Positions 1 through 17,518 of a DNA stretch of 64,000 bases are shown here, piece by piece. The stretch lies in the NCBI GenBank assembly GCA_017979445.1, contig CM030711.1, positions 1-64,000 on the forward strand, written 5' to 3'. This DNA comes from Akebia trifoliata (Eukaryota; Streptophyta; Magnoliopsida; Ranunculales; Lardizabalaceae). Position 1 is the first letter of the stretch; every line of letters begins with the position of its first letter. The notes beneath the pieces were generated by a model. The model saw only the letters and a list, made by a program, of their open reading frames with translations, did not search any database and was not told the DNA's origin. A program made the translations under genes and the position numbers.

Positions 1-649
1 GTATCGAAAATACCTACATTTCCCAAGTAGAATATCAAGCTACTTGCTTCAACTAGGTGATTCTGTAATTCGTTTCAATTGATATAAAGCCACTGGATCT
101 GCGTTTGATGCCTAACAGATACTAAATCATCTAAAACTAAAGATACAGCTTACCAGAAATATTTATGAGAAAGGACACCCAAAGAGATTTAGATAGAATA
201 AATGGAGGAATAGGCGTAGGACGAGCAACATATGATTTAAACGAGAAGTCTAAATAAACATGAACATTGAACACGTAATAATTTCTACTTTGTGTGAAGA
301 ATACTGATATATGCTTCTTACAATTTGGGGTGGAAAAATCAAAAAAACTGTAGCAGACATAGTAGTTAAGACATTTATAGGTGCAGAAAACAACAAGAAC
401 TAAGGTTTAAAATTTCGATTTGGAGGAATGTTTTGATCAAGGGAAAAAACTAAAACATTCATCGAAATGGTTCCCCTAGAATAGTCACTGTTTCTAATTT
501 GTCATCTCCTTTTAATTTCTGATTTGATTTCATTATGTTATAGTTTGATTCGGAATGATTCAGACGAAACATCCTGAGACAAAACAGAACATACCAAAAC
601 ATTTCAACACAAACCAACACAGACCAGAACATTCAAATAACAGTATGTA

Positions 650-3600
650 TCAACTGATACATTCTGAAACGGTATGATATTTTAAACCTTGGCGATCTGT
701 CAGTATAGGAGATTCTAATTCTTTAAAATATTCCACTTCTAACATCCCAATGTTCTGAAAGCACTTTAGAAATATACTTCTGTGTTTCTTATAGCTCAGA
801 TATTCCCGAGCACATTGCTTTCTTATTTCTGGATTCTCCACCTATTCCAAAGCCATTGCTTCTCATTTCACCAGCTGTGGAATTTATGGTGACAGCAACT
901 AACAATTGTAATTCATCCATCTTTCTTTCGCTTACAAACATCTTGAAATGCTTTGTGGATCAAAGGTGATTATGAATTTATGTATGTGTGTTGTTTCCGT
1001 AAAATAAAGTACCATGAAAAAAAAATTGTGAAGCAACAGAAGAACAGTAAAACATGAATGTCGCACCTGTTAAAATTTTCCAAAGGCATCTTGATTAGAA
1101 AGGAATGGTAAAGAAAACATACCTCAAATGTTTTCCGCTTCATTGATGGGCTTAATAGTCCTTGTTTCTCTGCATTAACAACACTATCCATCTTTGGTGA
1201 TGTGTTTTCATGCATTACTCTATTATCCTTTGAGTGCCTCAATGATTTGGCTTCTGTTTGGACTGAAGAATGTGATGATTTTATAGGCCTGTGTCAAGAA
1301 GCATCCAGTCATCAAGGAAAGTTCTCACTACAAAAGTATGTAGAAGTAGAAACATATAGAGAACAAGAAATAAACTTAAGGACATTATACCATGAAACCT
1401 TCAAGCCAGTGACATCAAGTATCTTATTGCCAAATTTCAGAGGAGAAACTCTATTCCTTTCAACAGAGATACTCTTGGAGTTTATAGTAGGTGCAATGCT
1501 CAATAAAAGTCTAGTATTGATGCATTTTGGAGTGCCAGTTTTAGTTGTCTGTTCGGGTAAGCTGGAAGAATGAACTTGGGAGCTGCAAAAAACTCACATC
1601 AGACTCGAAATGTTTATCTCAAGCATATGATGTTGAGAAGTTCTTCATCAATTACTATGTAAGCAAGCCACCACCCCACCCTTGTAGTTGTAACTTAATA
1701 ACCAATATTATAGTAGCTTTGAAATGCTACTGAGAAATCGAGGAAGCGTTTTTTACATTTTCTTTGCAAACCACATAATTTATAAACCTCGTCAGTGAAA
1801 AAATAGAAAAATAAATAACCTGGTATAGTAACAAATCCCCAGAAAAATTCATTTATCCCAAGACCATAATCTGAGAAGTAGATCCAAAGAGGACATATAT
1901 TCCCGTCTTCCACATAATATTGCACATGAGAATTAAATCCTAATAATGGCAAACACTTCATGTAACTTGAATCCCAGGGACTGCTACAAATTGGTGATTG
2001 TTAGAATTCTTTTGCTGACTCTTCACTGTATATAACAGCATTTTTATTTCCTTAGTGCCTACACAGTATATATTATGTTCTACTCCGACCAATTTTCAGC
2101 TTTTTTTCCCTCAATGACCCCAAAACATCCTTGACCAAGTATTCTGTGATCGTTTTAATTAAGTTAGACATTTTCTCTGCTACTTCTTTCTCTCCTACCA
2201 CGTATCACTCTCCCTTGTCACCGATAGAAAACTTATAAAGGAAAGGTATTAAGGAAATCCAAAGTCTTATGTTTTAAGAAAACAACATTATCCTAGATTT
2301 CAAGTCAATGTATTAACTTAGCCATAACCATGAGAAATTAAGGCATGAAACTTTTGTGGAATGGAAACTCCAAGTAAAGATGTCTCACCCAGAAGTAATC
2401 TTAGCAGTTCCCAGTCTAACAGCTACTCCTTTCATTACAGCTCCATCAAGTAACTTTGAAGACTCAACATTTTGAGTCCAAGCTTGTGCAACACTAAATT
2501 TAAAATCCCTCCTCTAGAAGTAACACGTGAAATCATATGAACCCTGACAGTAAAATTGATTCTAGGAAAAAAAAATTAGTGAAACAGAGGATTACCCTCT
2601 TTCATCTGTAGGACTTGAACGCACAGTTACAATTCTTTTGTTGCTGAGAGAATAATTCTTTTGTGGAGTTGATGCCGCATTCAATTTGTTGTTTCTGCCC
2701 TTGGGAACTGTTTCACTGTTAAAATCCATTGCATCATCTTCTGTCACAGACATTGCCTTCCAGGAGCTGAGAAATCAGTTTCAATTTCTTCAACGGTTTC
2801 ACATGGACTCGAGTATCAGCACAGGATTCACTTCACTTCGAAGTCTAAAAGATGAAATTTCTTTAACTCAATGATCTTTCAGTGTTTGAAAGTTAGAATT
2901 CAAGTGATAATGAATTACTCTGAAAGTAATATTCATTCAAACAGTTAATCTTAGTCTACAATCCATCTCCAAAACTATGCCCAACATTGTCAACTTCAAC
3001 CATGGGTAATGCCATTGCAAAATGTACATACACACTCAACTCTTACTCAGTTTACCAATTACTACTGTTTTCATGACAGACAAATAAAGCAAAGAACATA
3101 TCATGATTATTTAAGAAATATCTTGAACTAAAAAGCATAAACGAACATACCTAGAAGTGAACTTTTCTTTTGTGATTTAGTAGTTGAAACAACTTACTTC
3201 TGTGATTACTCCATCTATGTGAATAGGTTGGTCTTTTGCAGGACCTCTACAATCATAAGAGAATGCCAGATGATGACCACCATTTTGGATTAAGAAAATG
3301 AAAAAAAAAAAAAAAAAAACAGTTTTGTGGTTAGCAATCAGTAGGTGAAGGCGAGATTAAACCCAGGTAACACAAAAAAGTCATCAGAACTTCCAATAAT
3401 CATAAAAATGATGGGAAAAAAATTAAAACTCAAAGCATTTCACTTAGATTTCACAGAAAACCACGATAATCATCAAAACTTAAGTAGTTGAACTTGTGAT
3501 TCCAATCGCAAGCTCCTTAACTAGGTTTATGAAGAACTTTCCTTATACTCTAGTACTTCGGTCAATTTCATTTTTAAGAGAAAAATGAAATAATCCTATA

Positions 3601-4780
3601 AAACACTCAAAGATCATCAAGTAAACCATGATCAGATGTTTATTATATGAAAATACTCAGCTAAAGCATGGAGAACATAGAAGATGAACTCATTTTCCAC
3701 AACAAACATAAATAATAATCCATCATAGAATGAGTTTCACAAAAAAGTTAGATTTATGAACAGATCTTTGACAGTTCGGTACTGAAACATCAAAAATTAA
3801 TTGATCCATTGATGCAGTTGCCTATTTAAGCGAAAATTCCCCCAATCCACAAATTCATGTAAATTTTGTTCAAAACCAATGAATTTAAAGGTCAAAACTG
3901 AATATGAATGATAATTCACTGAAAATCATACAAAATTCAAAGATCAAAAAACTTAAGTGGCTGATTTTGTGATTCCAATCACAAGCTCGGTAACTAGGTT
4001 TATGAAGAACTTTCCTTAAAGTCTGGTACTTAGGTCAAGTTCATTTTTAGATAAAAATGAAATAATCCTATAAAACACTCAAAGATCGTCAAATAATTCA
4101 TGATCAAATGTTTGTTGTATGAAAATACTTAGCTAAAACATGGAAAGTAGCAGATGAACTCATTTTCCACAGCAAACATAAATTATAATCCATCATGGAA
4201 TTAATTTCACAACAAAGTTAGATTTATGACCAGATCTATGACAATTCGGCACTGAAACATCCAAACTAAGTCTCCATTGATGCAGTTGCCTAATTAAGTT
4301 GAAATTCCACCAATCCACAAATTCATAAAAAATTGGTTCCAACAGAAGGATTTAAATGTCAAAATTGAATATGAATGATAAATCACTAAAAATCATACAA
4401 AATTCAAAGATCTAAATTATACCATATAGAGATCATAATATACAAACTATTTATACAGATCAACAAGAATACCTCATTAAAAAATCTATTATCATACATT
4501 TCTTAGAGATTCCACTACTGAAACATTTAGAACTGAGATGAGAGATGCATTTTTCGAATTAAACAAAGTTCGCCTTGATCTCAACAAATTAATACGAATT
4601 TCGAGATCGAGGTAGAAAATGAAGGAATAATTTCTCGTTTAAGATTCAGATCAAGGGAGAAGAAGAGGAGAAAGATCCATGAAACTTGCCTGGTTTCACT
4701 TTTGTGAAATTTGAGATATTTGTGTGGAAATCGATGGTTCGGTAGAAAGATGTAATGGCGGTTAATTGGAGCTGACTTCG
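650..4780 (-). CDS. Unidentified multi-exon plant gene (approximate model)
   Basis: I do not recognise the family. On the minus strand several open segments are bounded by good splice sites. They lie at about 3300-3198 (ending GAA|GTAAGT), 2766-2596 (or starting at an in-phase acceptor a few bases later, before ATGTCTGTGACAGAA), 2508-2389, 1983-1820 and 1561-1500 (ends in TGA). The last four join in compatible phase. The 1983-1820 exon encodes a tryptophan- and tyrosine-rich stretch containing YYVEDGNICPLWIYFSDYG. Two more phase-compatible segments, 1288-1123 and 841-650 (ending in TGA), may form an alternative 3' end. A TATATA motif near 4795-4803 and a non-coding leader at about 4775-4690 suggest the promoter, with a long intron between 4.69 and 3.3 kb. 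Exon borders and start codon are tentative. No signal peptide or known catalytic motif is evident. Confidence 0.4.
3475..4412. repeat. Tandem duplication of about 470 bp (two copies)
   Basis: Copy 1 (3475-3945) and copy 2 (3948-4412) align over their whole length with scattered substitutions and small indels. Each begins AAAACTTAAGT and ends AAAATTCAAAGATC. The pair lies inside the presumed first intron of the minus-strand gene at 0.65-4.8 kb. The divergence visible by eye suggests the duplication is not recent. Confidence 0.85.
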
Positions 4781-4790
4781 ATCTTCGAAA

Positions 4791-4808
4791 CTCCTCTATA
4801 TATCTAGG
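4791..4808 (-). promoter_or_regulatory. Probable TATA box of the 0.65-4.8 kb gene
   Basis: On the minus strand the sequence CTAGATATATAGAGG contains a TATATA core. It lies about 30 nt upstream of a plausible leader that runs to a possible donor near 4690. The assignment is inferred from position only. Confidence 0.35.
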
Positions 4809-4929
4809 TGAAGAGGCGGGAAACAAAATAGTGGCTTTTTGTTCGTTAAATGACCAAAATGACCCTAATAAATGTGTCATATTACCGATTAGTGTCTCAG
4901 GCAGGCATTTCATCAGTTCGGCTGTCGGG

Positions 4930-5335
4930 GGAAATTGAGGATCGACAATGATAAAAGGTCATAGCAGCAATCATAAAGTTTGTGCATAAAATCTTAGCCG
5001 AAGCCTGGCCCAGCCAATCCATCTGGGCCTATTTATGGGATAGGCCGAGCAAGTCCAAAAAATTTCATATATGTTATATGCATACAAAAAATTATAATAA
5101 GTTAATGGGCCGTGCCACTCAATTTACCAAATTCAAAAGCCTCGTTCACTAACTAAATGAGCCTAATTATACCATCCAACCCAATGTTACCTAGTTCGTA
5201 GGTTTGCTCAATTTCATAGTTCGCCACTCTAGAACAAATTTGATTAGTAGGATTAGATAGAGATAAGGGAATTTGAAGTTGAAAAGAAGAGTAGGGTAGA
5301 GCTTAGACCCATAGCTAAGTTGCTTTGACATATTG
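4930..5335. other. Intergenic stretch, no gene seen
   Basis: Between the presumed promoter at 4.8 kb and the LTR-like repeat I see no coding segment, tRNA or clear transposon terminus. Confidence 0.5.
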
Positions 5336-6890
5336 TGTAGACACCCAAATTTGGCGGGGCCCTCAATGCAAAGTATCCCAAACTCATAAAATCATAATAG
5401 TCCCCGAAGCCCAAACCTTCAAAAAATTTCTCTTTCTTTCAATAAATGGTTTAAGGACCTTCCCATGTGGCCCACGAACCAAAGACTCGTCACCACTCAT
5501 CTACAATTCTCAACCCAACCCAATCATAGCCCAATTTAACTCAACCCATTACTATGCCTATGCAACCTACCACCTAAAGCCCATTGGATCAAAAACTCAT
5601 TACCATGTCTATTCAACCAACTACCTAAACAACATACCCAAGCCCAACCATTCAACACAAGCCCTAAAATCACAATCACCTCAACTACCTACCCCCATCT
5701 CAACCCACACCTTTCTCTAATCTACCCTCACCATTTTCTACAAACTCACCTTCACAAATCAAACTCAAACTCATTCTCTCCAATCACTCATATAAACACG
5801 TCATTTCCACTTTTTTTTTTTACACATGTCACCACACCCTTCATCTTCCCAAAACTTAATCACATATCGTTTACACAACTCATTCTTCTAACCAAAATTC
5901 ACTTCATTCAACTCATTAAACACTCAATCAACAAACCACTCTCTTACACCCTCTTTCTCTTAACCAAACACTACTCAATTCACTCCACCTAACACTCAAC
6001 CCATTTGGATCACAAATGACCTACTGAAACCCACTTCTACAAATGTCCACCACCCTTAATTCACACACCCCCCTCTCATAAGCCTCAAACCATTCTACTC
6101 ATTTTTATTATTTTACCCAATTCTACCCCTAAAAATAACTCCCAAAACTCTATAAAACTCCCCCATTTTCAACACAATCCCCCCCACTAGAAAAAAAAAA
6201 GAGATAAAAAAAGGAATAAAATCTCTCTCTCTCAAAAATACTCTCTCAATTCTCAATTCTCTCTCTCAACTCACTCTCAAGTCAAACACCACTTACTCTC
6301 AAATCAAGCATCATCTTCTCTCAATTCTCTATCAAATCTTACACACCCAAGATAAATAAAAGAAGACTCATCTTTGGAAGATAAAAGAAGATCAAGACAA
6401 GAACAAGATGGGTTTTTAGGCAAAACGAAAGAAACAAATAATCCCCCTTCTCTCCCCTCCATTTTCCCTCTTCTACTTAACCCCTTTCTCTATACTTATG
6501 CACACATCACAAAAGGTTTGAGTCATAAGAAAGTCCATTTCTCAATAAGGAGGCCCTCAACAGTTTAAACCAAAATCAAAGTCCCTCACACTCGAGGTCA
6601 CAAATCGGATTTTTTTCAAATTTTCCTTTTATTACTTTTCAAATCGACCAAATCCGAGGTTACCACCAACGGTGGAGGGAGTAAGGTGCCTAACACTTTC
6701 CCTACTCCCTAATATATACCCTCTTACCTAGATCAAAGGTGGACCGATGAACCTTATCCGTATGAGAATCACTAATAAAAAATGATTTTTCAAATATTAC
6801 TTTCCGGGTGACCATTCACACCCCTTTTACAAAAAGAATAATAGCAACTCCAAACCCCAAAATAGGAGAGATATTCGAAAAAAAATCTCA
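5336..6890 (+). mobile_element. LTR-like repeat, Tat/Ogre-type gypsy remnant
   Basis: The stretch opens with TGTAGACACCCAAATTTGG. It continues through an unusually AC-rich, C-strand-biased segment (5500-6200) and a CT-rich segment near 6215-6320. It then contains GGTGCCTAACACTTTCCC near 6690, a phrase I associate with long LTRs of plant Tat/Ogre gypsy elements. No gag-pol frame is present, so it would be a solo or broken LTR. The right end is not resolved and no target-site duplication was found. Confidence 0.4.
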
Positions 6891-7760
6891 TGTCCACACA
6901 TTGCAAATCAACTTTGAGGTCATGGGTTCAAGTTCAGCTTACTCATAAAAAAAACAGTAGGGTAAACAATATAGAGGTTGAAAATGGTAGATTTTGGAAA
7001 GAAAAAACTCAAGCTTTTTGTAATTTTAGATTGAAGATTAGGGCATTTGGTCATTTTTCATTAATCTCTAATAAAGACCAAGGTCAAAGAGGGCATGGCA
7101 TCTGTTTAGAAGTTTTAAGGGACCATCTCAAATATTATCAACATGGAAAGGGGTATATAAAAATTTACAATAAGTCGATGCATTTCGTTGGGTACGTTGC
7201 ATTTCACGAACTTAGTGCGAACCATACCACAAATTGGTTCAATTCAAACTAATTCGTGGTTTGGTTCCTAAATAACAACTTGAGTAACCTTGATCCAACC
7301 TTGTCCATGATGGACTGAGCCAAAACCCGTCCCGTTGACCATACATAAAATCAAAGGAAAATTAGTGTTCAACAATCGTTGATTTTAATATTGAGAAAGG
7401 TTACCTATTCTCACCTATGTAATTCAAACGAGGAAGGAGAAGAAAATGACTCTAAAAGATATCGTAGTAATTAGGGTGTTTTCTAATGTATTTTCAGAAG
7501 AATCGTCAAGATTATCATCATCAAAATATGTAGATGTCACCATTGAGTTGCTTCTAGAAACAACTTCGACCAACCAAGATTTGTATTCTTTTCTTATATA
7601 TAATCGAGTCAGTTCAAGGGATAAAAATTGTGACAAACGATTTTTGTAAACCTCTTTTGATGGGGTTAGAAGTTTTAGAATGGGTGGATATAAATCATCA
7701 TCACCAAAAATCAGTCTAGCCACTGTCACTATAGGTCCAATTCCTTTTGGCATTCAACAA
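6890..7760. other. Repeat-derived stretch without a gene
   Basis: Several short open frames exist here, but none has a recognisable domain. The part around 7645-7720 belongs to the same dispersed fold-back family as 9700-9990, sharing GGGGTTAGAAGTTTT and CACCAAAAATCAG. Confidence 0.45.
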
Positions 7761-7974
7761 CGATTTTTTGAACAGTTGGCTGTCGGTGATACAAATAGCG
7801 ATGAGGCTTTTTGCAACGAGCAACGACGACCATGAGGGTCGTCACTATAGGGTTTTGCAACGGTTATTTAACTATAGCAACGGTCGTGAGGGTTGTCGCT
7901 ATAGGGTTTTGTGACGGTTATTTAACTATAGAGACGGTCACGACCGTCGCTATAACCAAATTTTATTGTAGTGA
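7760..7974 (-). mobile_element. CACTA (En/Spm-type) transposon terminus
   Basis: On the minus strand the block begins CACTACAATAAAATTTGG at about 7974. It continues with repeated subterminal motifs of the type CTATAGCGACGGT and AACCGTTGCAAAACCCTATAG. The CACTA start plus short subterminal repeats is the hallmark of CACTA-superfamily ends. I found no matching second CACTA end or transposase in the window, so this is a fragment. Confidence 0.7.
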
Positions 7975-8386
7975 CCGTTGACTTGTAAGCATAAGACTAG
8001 AGAAAGGGAGAAGTGGAGCATTGTTTATTTGAGTTTTGTTTGGAAGTGTTTATGGCGTGTGTGTGTGTGTGACGAACACAATTATACTTTTGGTGATATG
8101 TAACCTGCTATCAAGTTAGGTGGTCCTCTCTCTACTTCGATATTTTGTCTATCTTAGCGAAAGGGGAGCTTAGTGAATGTATCATTGTGGCGACCAAATT
8201 TGCTCCCAAAATGATTAGGAAATTGTTGTTCCACAAGTGAAACTTTATGAACACCATTTTAGGATTCTTGATGGTGTTCTGCAAAGAAAGTGAAAGAAGC
8301 TCTACAACTATGACAAGGAATCGTAAGAAATTGAAGAAGATAACCAATGAGTTTGTGCAATCAACGGAGGGACAAAGTTAATCCAG

Positions 8387-8749
8387 GTGAAACTTAAGGT
8401 GTTTGAAGTTAAAGCGAGCTGGGTTAAGCACCAGTGGGGAGTAAATATTATTGAAAGGGGTAGGAAAATGGTGAAGTTTTGGTGTTTGCTGGAAGAGGCT
8501 CGTTGGCTCGGGAATGAGTTGATTAAGATTGCAAGTGGTAATGATGGTAAGAAGATCTGGAGCAAGGCTGTGTTTAAAGGAAGAGTTCTGGTGGCCGAGG
8601 GGGATAGCAATGTGAAAGGCAGATTTATTCACATTTCGGAGTTTAGTGACAGGAGGTGGGTCACAGCCCTGTTGATCCCAGACGGCCCTGGTGGGTTTGG
8701 TTGGCAGGAAATGGGTCATGCATATTCTCATGGACCATGGGAGTGCTGA
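8387..8749 (+). pseudogene. Probable LINE ORF1-like fragment
   Basis: A 120-codon open frame contains segments such as GRFIHISEF and LLIPDGPGGFGW. They resemble an N-terminal region I associate with repetitive, LINE-like or DUF4283-adjacent proteins of plants. The frame stands alone, without endonuclease or reverse transcriptase nearby, and is flanked by repeats, so it is most likely a transposon relic. The family assignment is from memory and is weak. Confidence 0.35.
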
Positions 8750-8849
8750 TCATCTTTAAAGGGTTTCTTTTTTCTTCTTTTTGTTTTCAAACTTTTTATG
8801 AATATTTTTAATGTGACTGCATGTGTGGCTTGCCATTAAGTTAGTTTGG

Positions 8850-9535
8850 GGGACCGAGTCAACTCAGGGTCTGAGTCAACTTAACCCGAACCTTTCCCAC
8901 ATTTTCACCCGTTGACACAACTGATTACATTACATGCAAATGCTACAACATAATCATCAAATTAGATATTTTAAAAAAAAAAAAAATCATTACCAATTCT
9001 CATAATTTATGATTCAATTCTTGAGGTTAACAATTTTTTATTCAATTGCAATTGCAAATCCTTTTTATAATTCACTATTATATGGAATGCCACAACGAGT
9101 AGGAATGTTAGTAAAATTTTAACCATTTATTGCTTTTTCACACTTTTGTGCATGTTCGTCATTATTCAACTCATCTATGGCCAAGCAGTCAAATGTACAA
9201 CTTTTTAACGTTCCAAAAGCATGCCCTCGTTAATAAAACAAGGTGCTCCATCAAGTCAACTAGTCGAGGTGACTCATTGACCAAGTTGACTCAACACATC
9301 AAGTTGTCTTTGTCAAACGATTGGACTCAATGATCGAGTCAACTCAGATTAGTGTGTTGACTCAGTCAAACGAGTTGACTCAATTCACCAAGTCAACTCA
9401 ATTTACTGAGTTGACTCTGCCCACACGAGTTGAGTCCGTGATCGAGTCAACTCAACGAGTTAACTCAGTATTATGAGTCGACTCAGACCACCGAGTCACC
9501 TCAGTTGACCGAGTTGGCTCAGTCCTCCTAGGTGC
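8850..9535. repeat. GAGTYRACTC palindrome array, copy 1
   Basis: From about 9255 to 9530 the sequence is a dense run of the 10-bp palindrome GAGTYRACTC and its variants (GAGTTGACTC, GAGTCAACTC, GAGTCGACTC) at roughly 17-20 bp spacing. An outlying pair lies at 8851-8890. The segment just before the array (about 9100-9240) is shared with the leader of the second array at 58.86-58.97 kb, including CGTCATTATTCAA and GTCAAATGTACAACT. This shows a dispersed repeat family rather than chance. Confidence 0.85.
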
Positions 9536-9702
9536 CTTTAGAATTTTTGACGAGTGGATGCTAAAAAAATATATAAATAAAATTCAGTTTTTTCCATGTC
9601 AATCCCACCCCAAAATTCGCCAACAAATTTTCTAATCCCTATATATTTATATATGAGTCCCGTTCAACACCAAACATTTTGGCCAACCATTTTTGTCCTA
9701 CA

Positions 9703-9990
9703 TGAGTTAGAAGTTTTGGAATGGGCTGTTTTTTGGTGAGGAGATCATCCTCACAAAAAATCAGCCCATTCCAAAACTTCTAGCCCCATGTTTACAAGTT
9801 GAAAAATCGTGGACTGGAGATCATCCTCACCAAAAATCAGCCCATTTCAAAACTTCTAACCCCACGTTTACAAGTTGAAAAATCGTGGACTGTTCATTTT
9901 TTGTAAACCATTTTTTATGGGGTTAGAAGTTTTGGAATGGGCTGATTTTTGGTAATGATGATCTCCTCACCATAGGGATCATCTTCACCA
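9703..9990. mobile_element. Fold-back (MITE-like) element with 76-bp tandem duplication
   Basis: The arm starting TTAGAAGTTTTGGAATGGGC (9706 on) is followed, after a GATCA loop, by its near-perfect reverse complement ending near 9782. This is a hairpin with arms of about 36 bp. A 76-bp unit (9741-9816) is then repeated at 9817-9892. A further copy of the arm, with TTTTTTGTAAACCA before it, occupies 9896-9990. Related pieces lie at 7645-7720 and 24165-24215. There is no coding capacity. Confidence 0.75.
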
Positions 9991-10084
9991 ATATATAATA
10001 AATATATCAAATAAAATAATATATATATATTATTTATTTAAAAAATAAATAAAATAATATATATTATATTATATATTATATATT

Positions 10085-10250
10085 ATTTTGAATCGGACAT
10101 TATTGGATTCGAAATGTTAATATCCAAATCCGTATCCGCTAAGGATTCGAATATATAAAATTATCCGAATACGAATCCAATATCCAAAAAATTTGTATAA
10201 TATCCGATTTTTAGAATTCGAATTTTCGACTATCCATTAACATCCCTAAT
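10085..10250 (-). mobile_element. hAT-like terminal fragment
   Basis: Read on the minus strand, the block begins TAGGGATGTTAATGGATAGT at about 10249 and continues with repeated CGGATAT/CGAATCC-type words. A TAGGGATG start is typical of many plant hAT termini and their MITEs. The opposite end was not found. Confidence 0.4.
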
Positions 10251-11812
10251 TTTTAGTCTGCTCCCATTTTACAAGCCAGTAGTAGTCCATTTTCTCTGGA
10301 CATTTTGGTACTCAATTGGTCCAGAATGCGCATAGAGGTGAAACTAAAAATGATTCACTCTCATCCCAATTTGTTGGTTACGTTTAAAAATTGGCAGAGA
10401 TGATGAAATTTTGGTTTTATAAAAATTAGTATTCTTCCTCTTTTACTTGTAGGCTTCTGGCTACATTCATTGATAGATAGTAAGGTCCTGTTAGGAATTT
10501 TTATTTTATATTTTAGTTACTCGTTTTTTTTTTTCATACAACCCCACTCTATTTCCTTGTTCTTTCTGATGAAACCAAAGTCATCTTGGTCTAGCAAACT
10601 TCTCTTTCAAAGCACAACCCTTTTGGGTTTATGCCCATTACTTAAGAAACAAGTAGAAGAAGAAAGGTTACCCGCCAATGACTCAAGATGAGTAGGATTT
10701 CTTCTTTCTTTTGAGACATTATGGAATGAATGAAATACTCTAGTGGAGTGTAAAATGGATCTTCTAACAGTACTCAATCAAAGTAGAAAAAGACAAGTTT
10801 CACTCCAATTGAGCACAATGAATGAAAGAAGAGGCTCGCCATTTTAAGCAATACATCGATCCCTTCTGGTTTATTCCCATTCCTCACGCTACAGTTTGGT
10901 CTGCTTCCCTATGGGAAGCTTGGTCAAAGTCGCAAAGGGACGGCATCTAAACCACTGCTTGGACATTCAAGCAGGCTCACTTCAGTTAATGAAACAGGCA
11001 TTAACAATCTACCTGATTCGATTCTTCTAGCCTACAGTTCCATAACAGTCTGCCTATGTCCCATCCAGATGATGATGTCTGTGTCTGCCCACTATTCAGA
11101 TAAGGCCTCGATGTGAAACACATTCGTTGAGCACAACCAATCAGTGACTGTCTGTAAATACTAATCGTTGGAGAAAGTTAGAGAATGAACACATGGTGTA
11201 GGAACGAGAGTTGACAACTTACACTACTACGGCTAAGCATGCTTGATGTTTAACAAAAAGGGAAGAAAAAAAAATTCCAAAAGTGGATTTATTTTATTTT
11301 ATGGCAATCTGGAATTCTGGGACTTTGGAGGATGGTCAGAGCCTTATTTCCCTGTCAAACCAGTTAAGGTTTGGTTTGCGGGTGTAAGTCCACTCTCAAC
11401 GGACTTACGGAGAGTGGAGAAACTGGAACTAAAGCAACTTGGCGATTAAGAACATTCATTCATACCATCTGGTGGGGGCAATAAATTGAACTTTTCACGG
11501 CACAATAAACAAAGTCTGCATACAAACATGAGGAAAATTGTATAATTTCACTGCCAAACTCATTTATCCTTATGATCACTGTTTTCCGACTGCTAACATA
11601 GGTCAGAATTTGATTATTCCCCATCCCTGGCATGAAGACTTCAATCGGAGCTCCTCCAAGATTCCATAAACATGAACAGCAATAATAAATTATCAAAAGA
11701 ATCCTTTAGGTTGACAAAAACTTGAATACAAAGGTTAAAAAAAAAAATAGATACAGAAAAAAGGGGGCGCAAAACACAAGACCAAAAAATAAATAAAAAA
11801 TACTATACACCT
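10250..11812. other. Intergenic stretch, no gene seen
   Basis: Short open frames occur, but none has a recognisable domain. The right end (about 11460-11812) is expected to hold the 3' untranslated region of the BSK5-like gene, which is transcribed leftwards and stops at 11813. Confidence 0.5.
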
Positions 11813-17050
<5,238 letters not shown>

Positions 17051-17055
17051 GCCAT

Positions 17056-17513
17056 TTAGAGGCTATTTCTCGGGACAATTGACATGTGACAATCTCAAGG
17101 AATTAGAATCGAACTTCGAGGTCACGCCAATGAGTTCGTCGAGTAAGCTTCGTGAGGCTTGACGGGACAAGTGCAACCGCTCCTACAATTGATAGATCAA
17201 GTATAACTACTTCTGCAATTGACAGTTACGTATAACCACTCCTGCGGAAATCGAGGTAGATCGTAGAACAGGCACAACCATTTCGATTGAAATCATAGAG
17301 ATGATCCAAAGAGACCTATGAGCGGGGAACTCTACAAATATTAGGTAGCAACGCACCTGAAAAGTTTAAAAAAAAAATCTCCCTAAAGAGCACTTTATTA
17401 GTTCAGTACTAAAAGTCTAACTTGATCGTCGGAGTGATTTTATTACAGGTCACCCACCGAGCTTATGAATTCTCAAGGAAGATATCAAAGTAGATCGAAA
17501 AATTGCATCTACA
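17056..17513 (+). mobile_element. Solo gypsy LTR
   Basis: The block carries TAACTTGATCGTCGGAGTG near 17410, a phrase common near the 3' side of plant Ty3-gypsy LTRs, and ends in GCATCTACA. It is flanked by GCCAT on both sides (17051-17055 and 17514-17518), a 5-bp target-site duplication. The expected TG start has become TT. The first 15 bases otherwise resemble the LTR at 36899. No internal gag-pol region is present, so it is a solo LTR. Confidence 0.65.
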
Positions 17514-17518
17514 GCCAT

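Noticed and set aside
5325..5720. 131-codon plus-strand open frame
   Set aside because: Its Pro/Asn/His/Ser-rich composition follows from the AC-rich LTR-like sequence. There is no domain and no splicing context.
6915..6945. GGGTTCAAGTT as a possible tRNA B box
   Set aside because: No A box at the right distance and no cloverleaf. A phrase like this is common in plant repeats.
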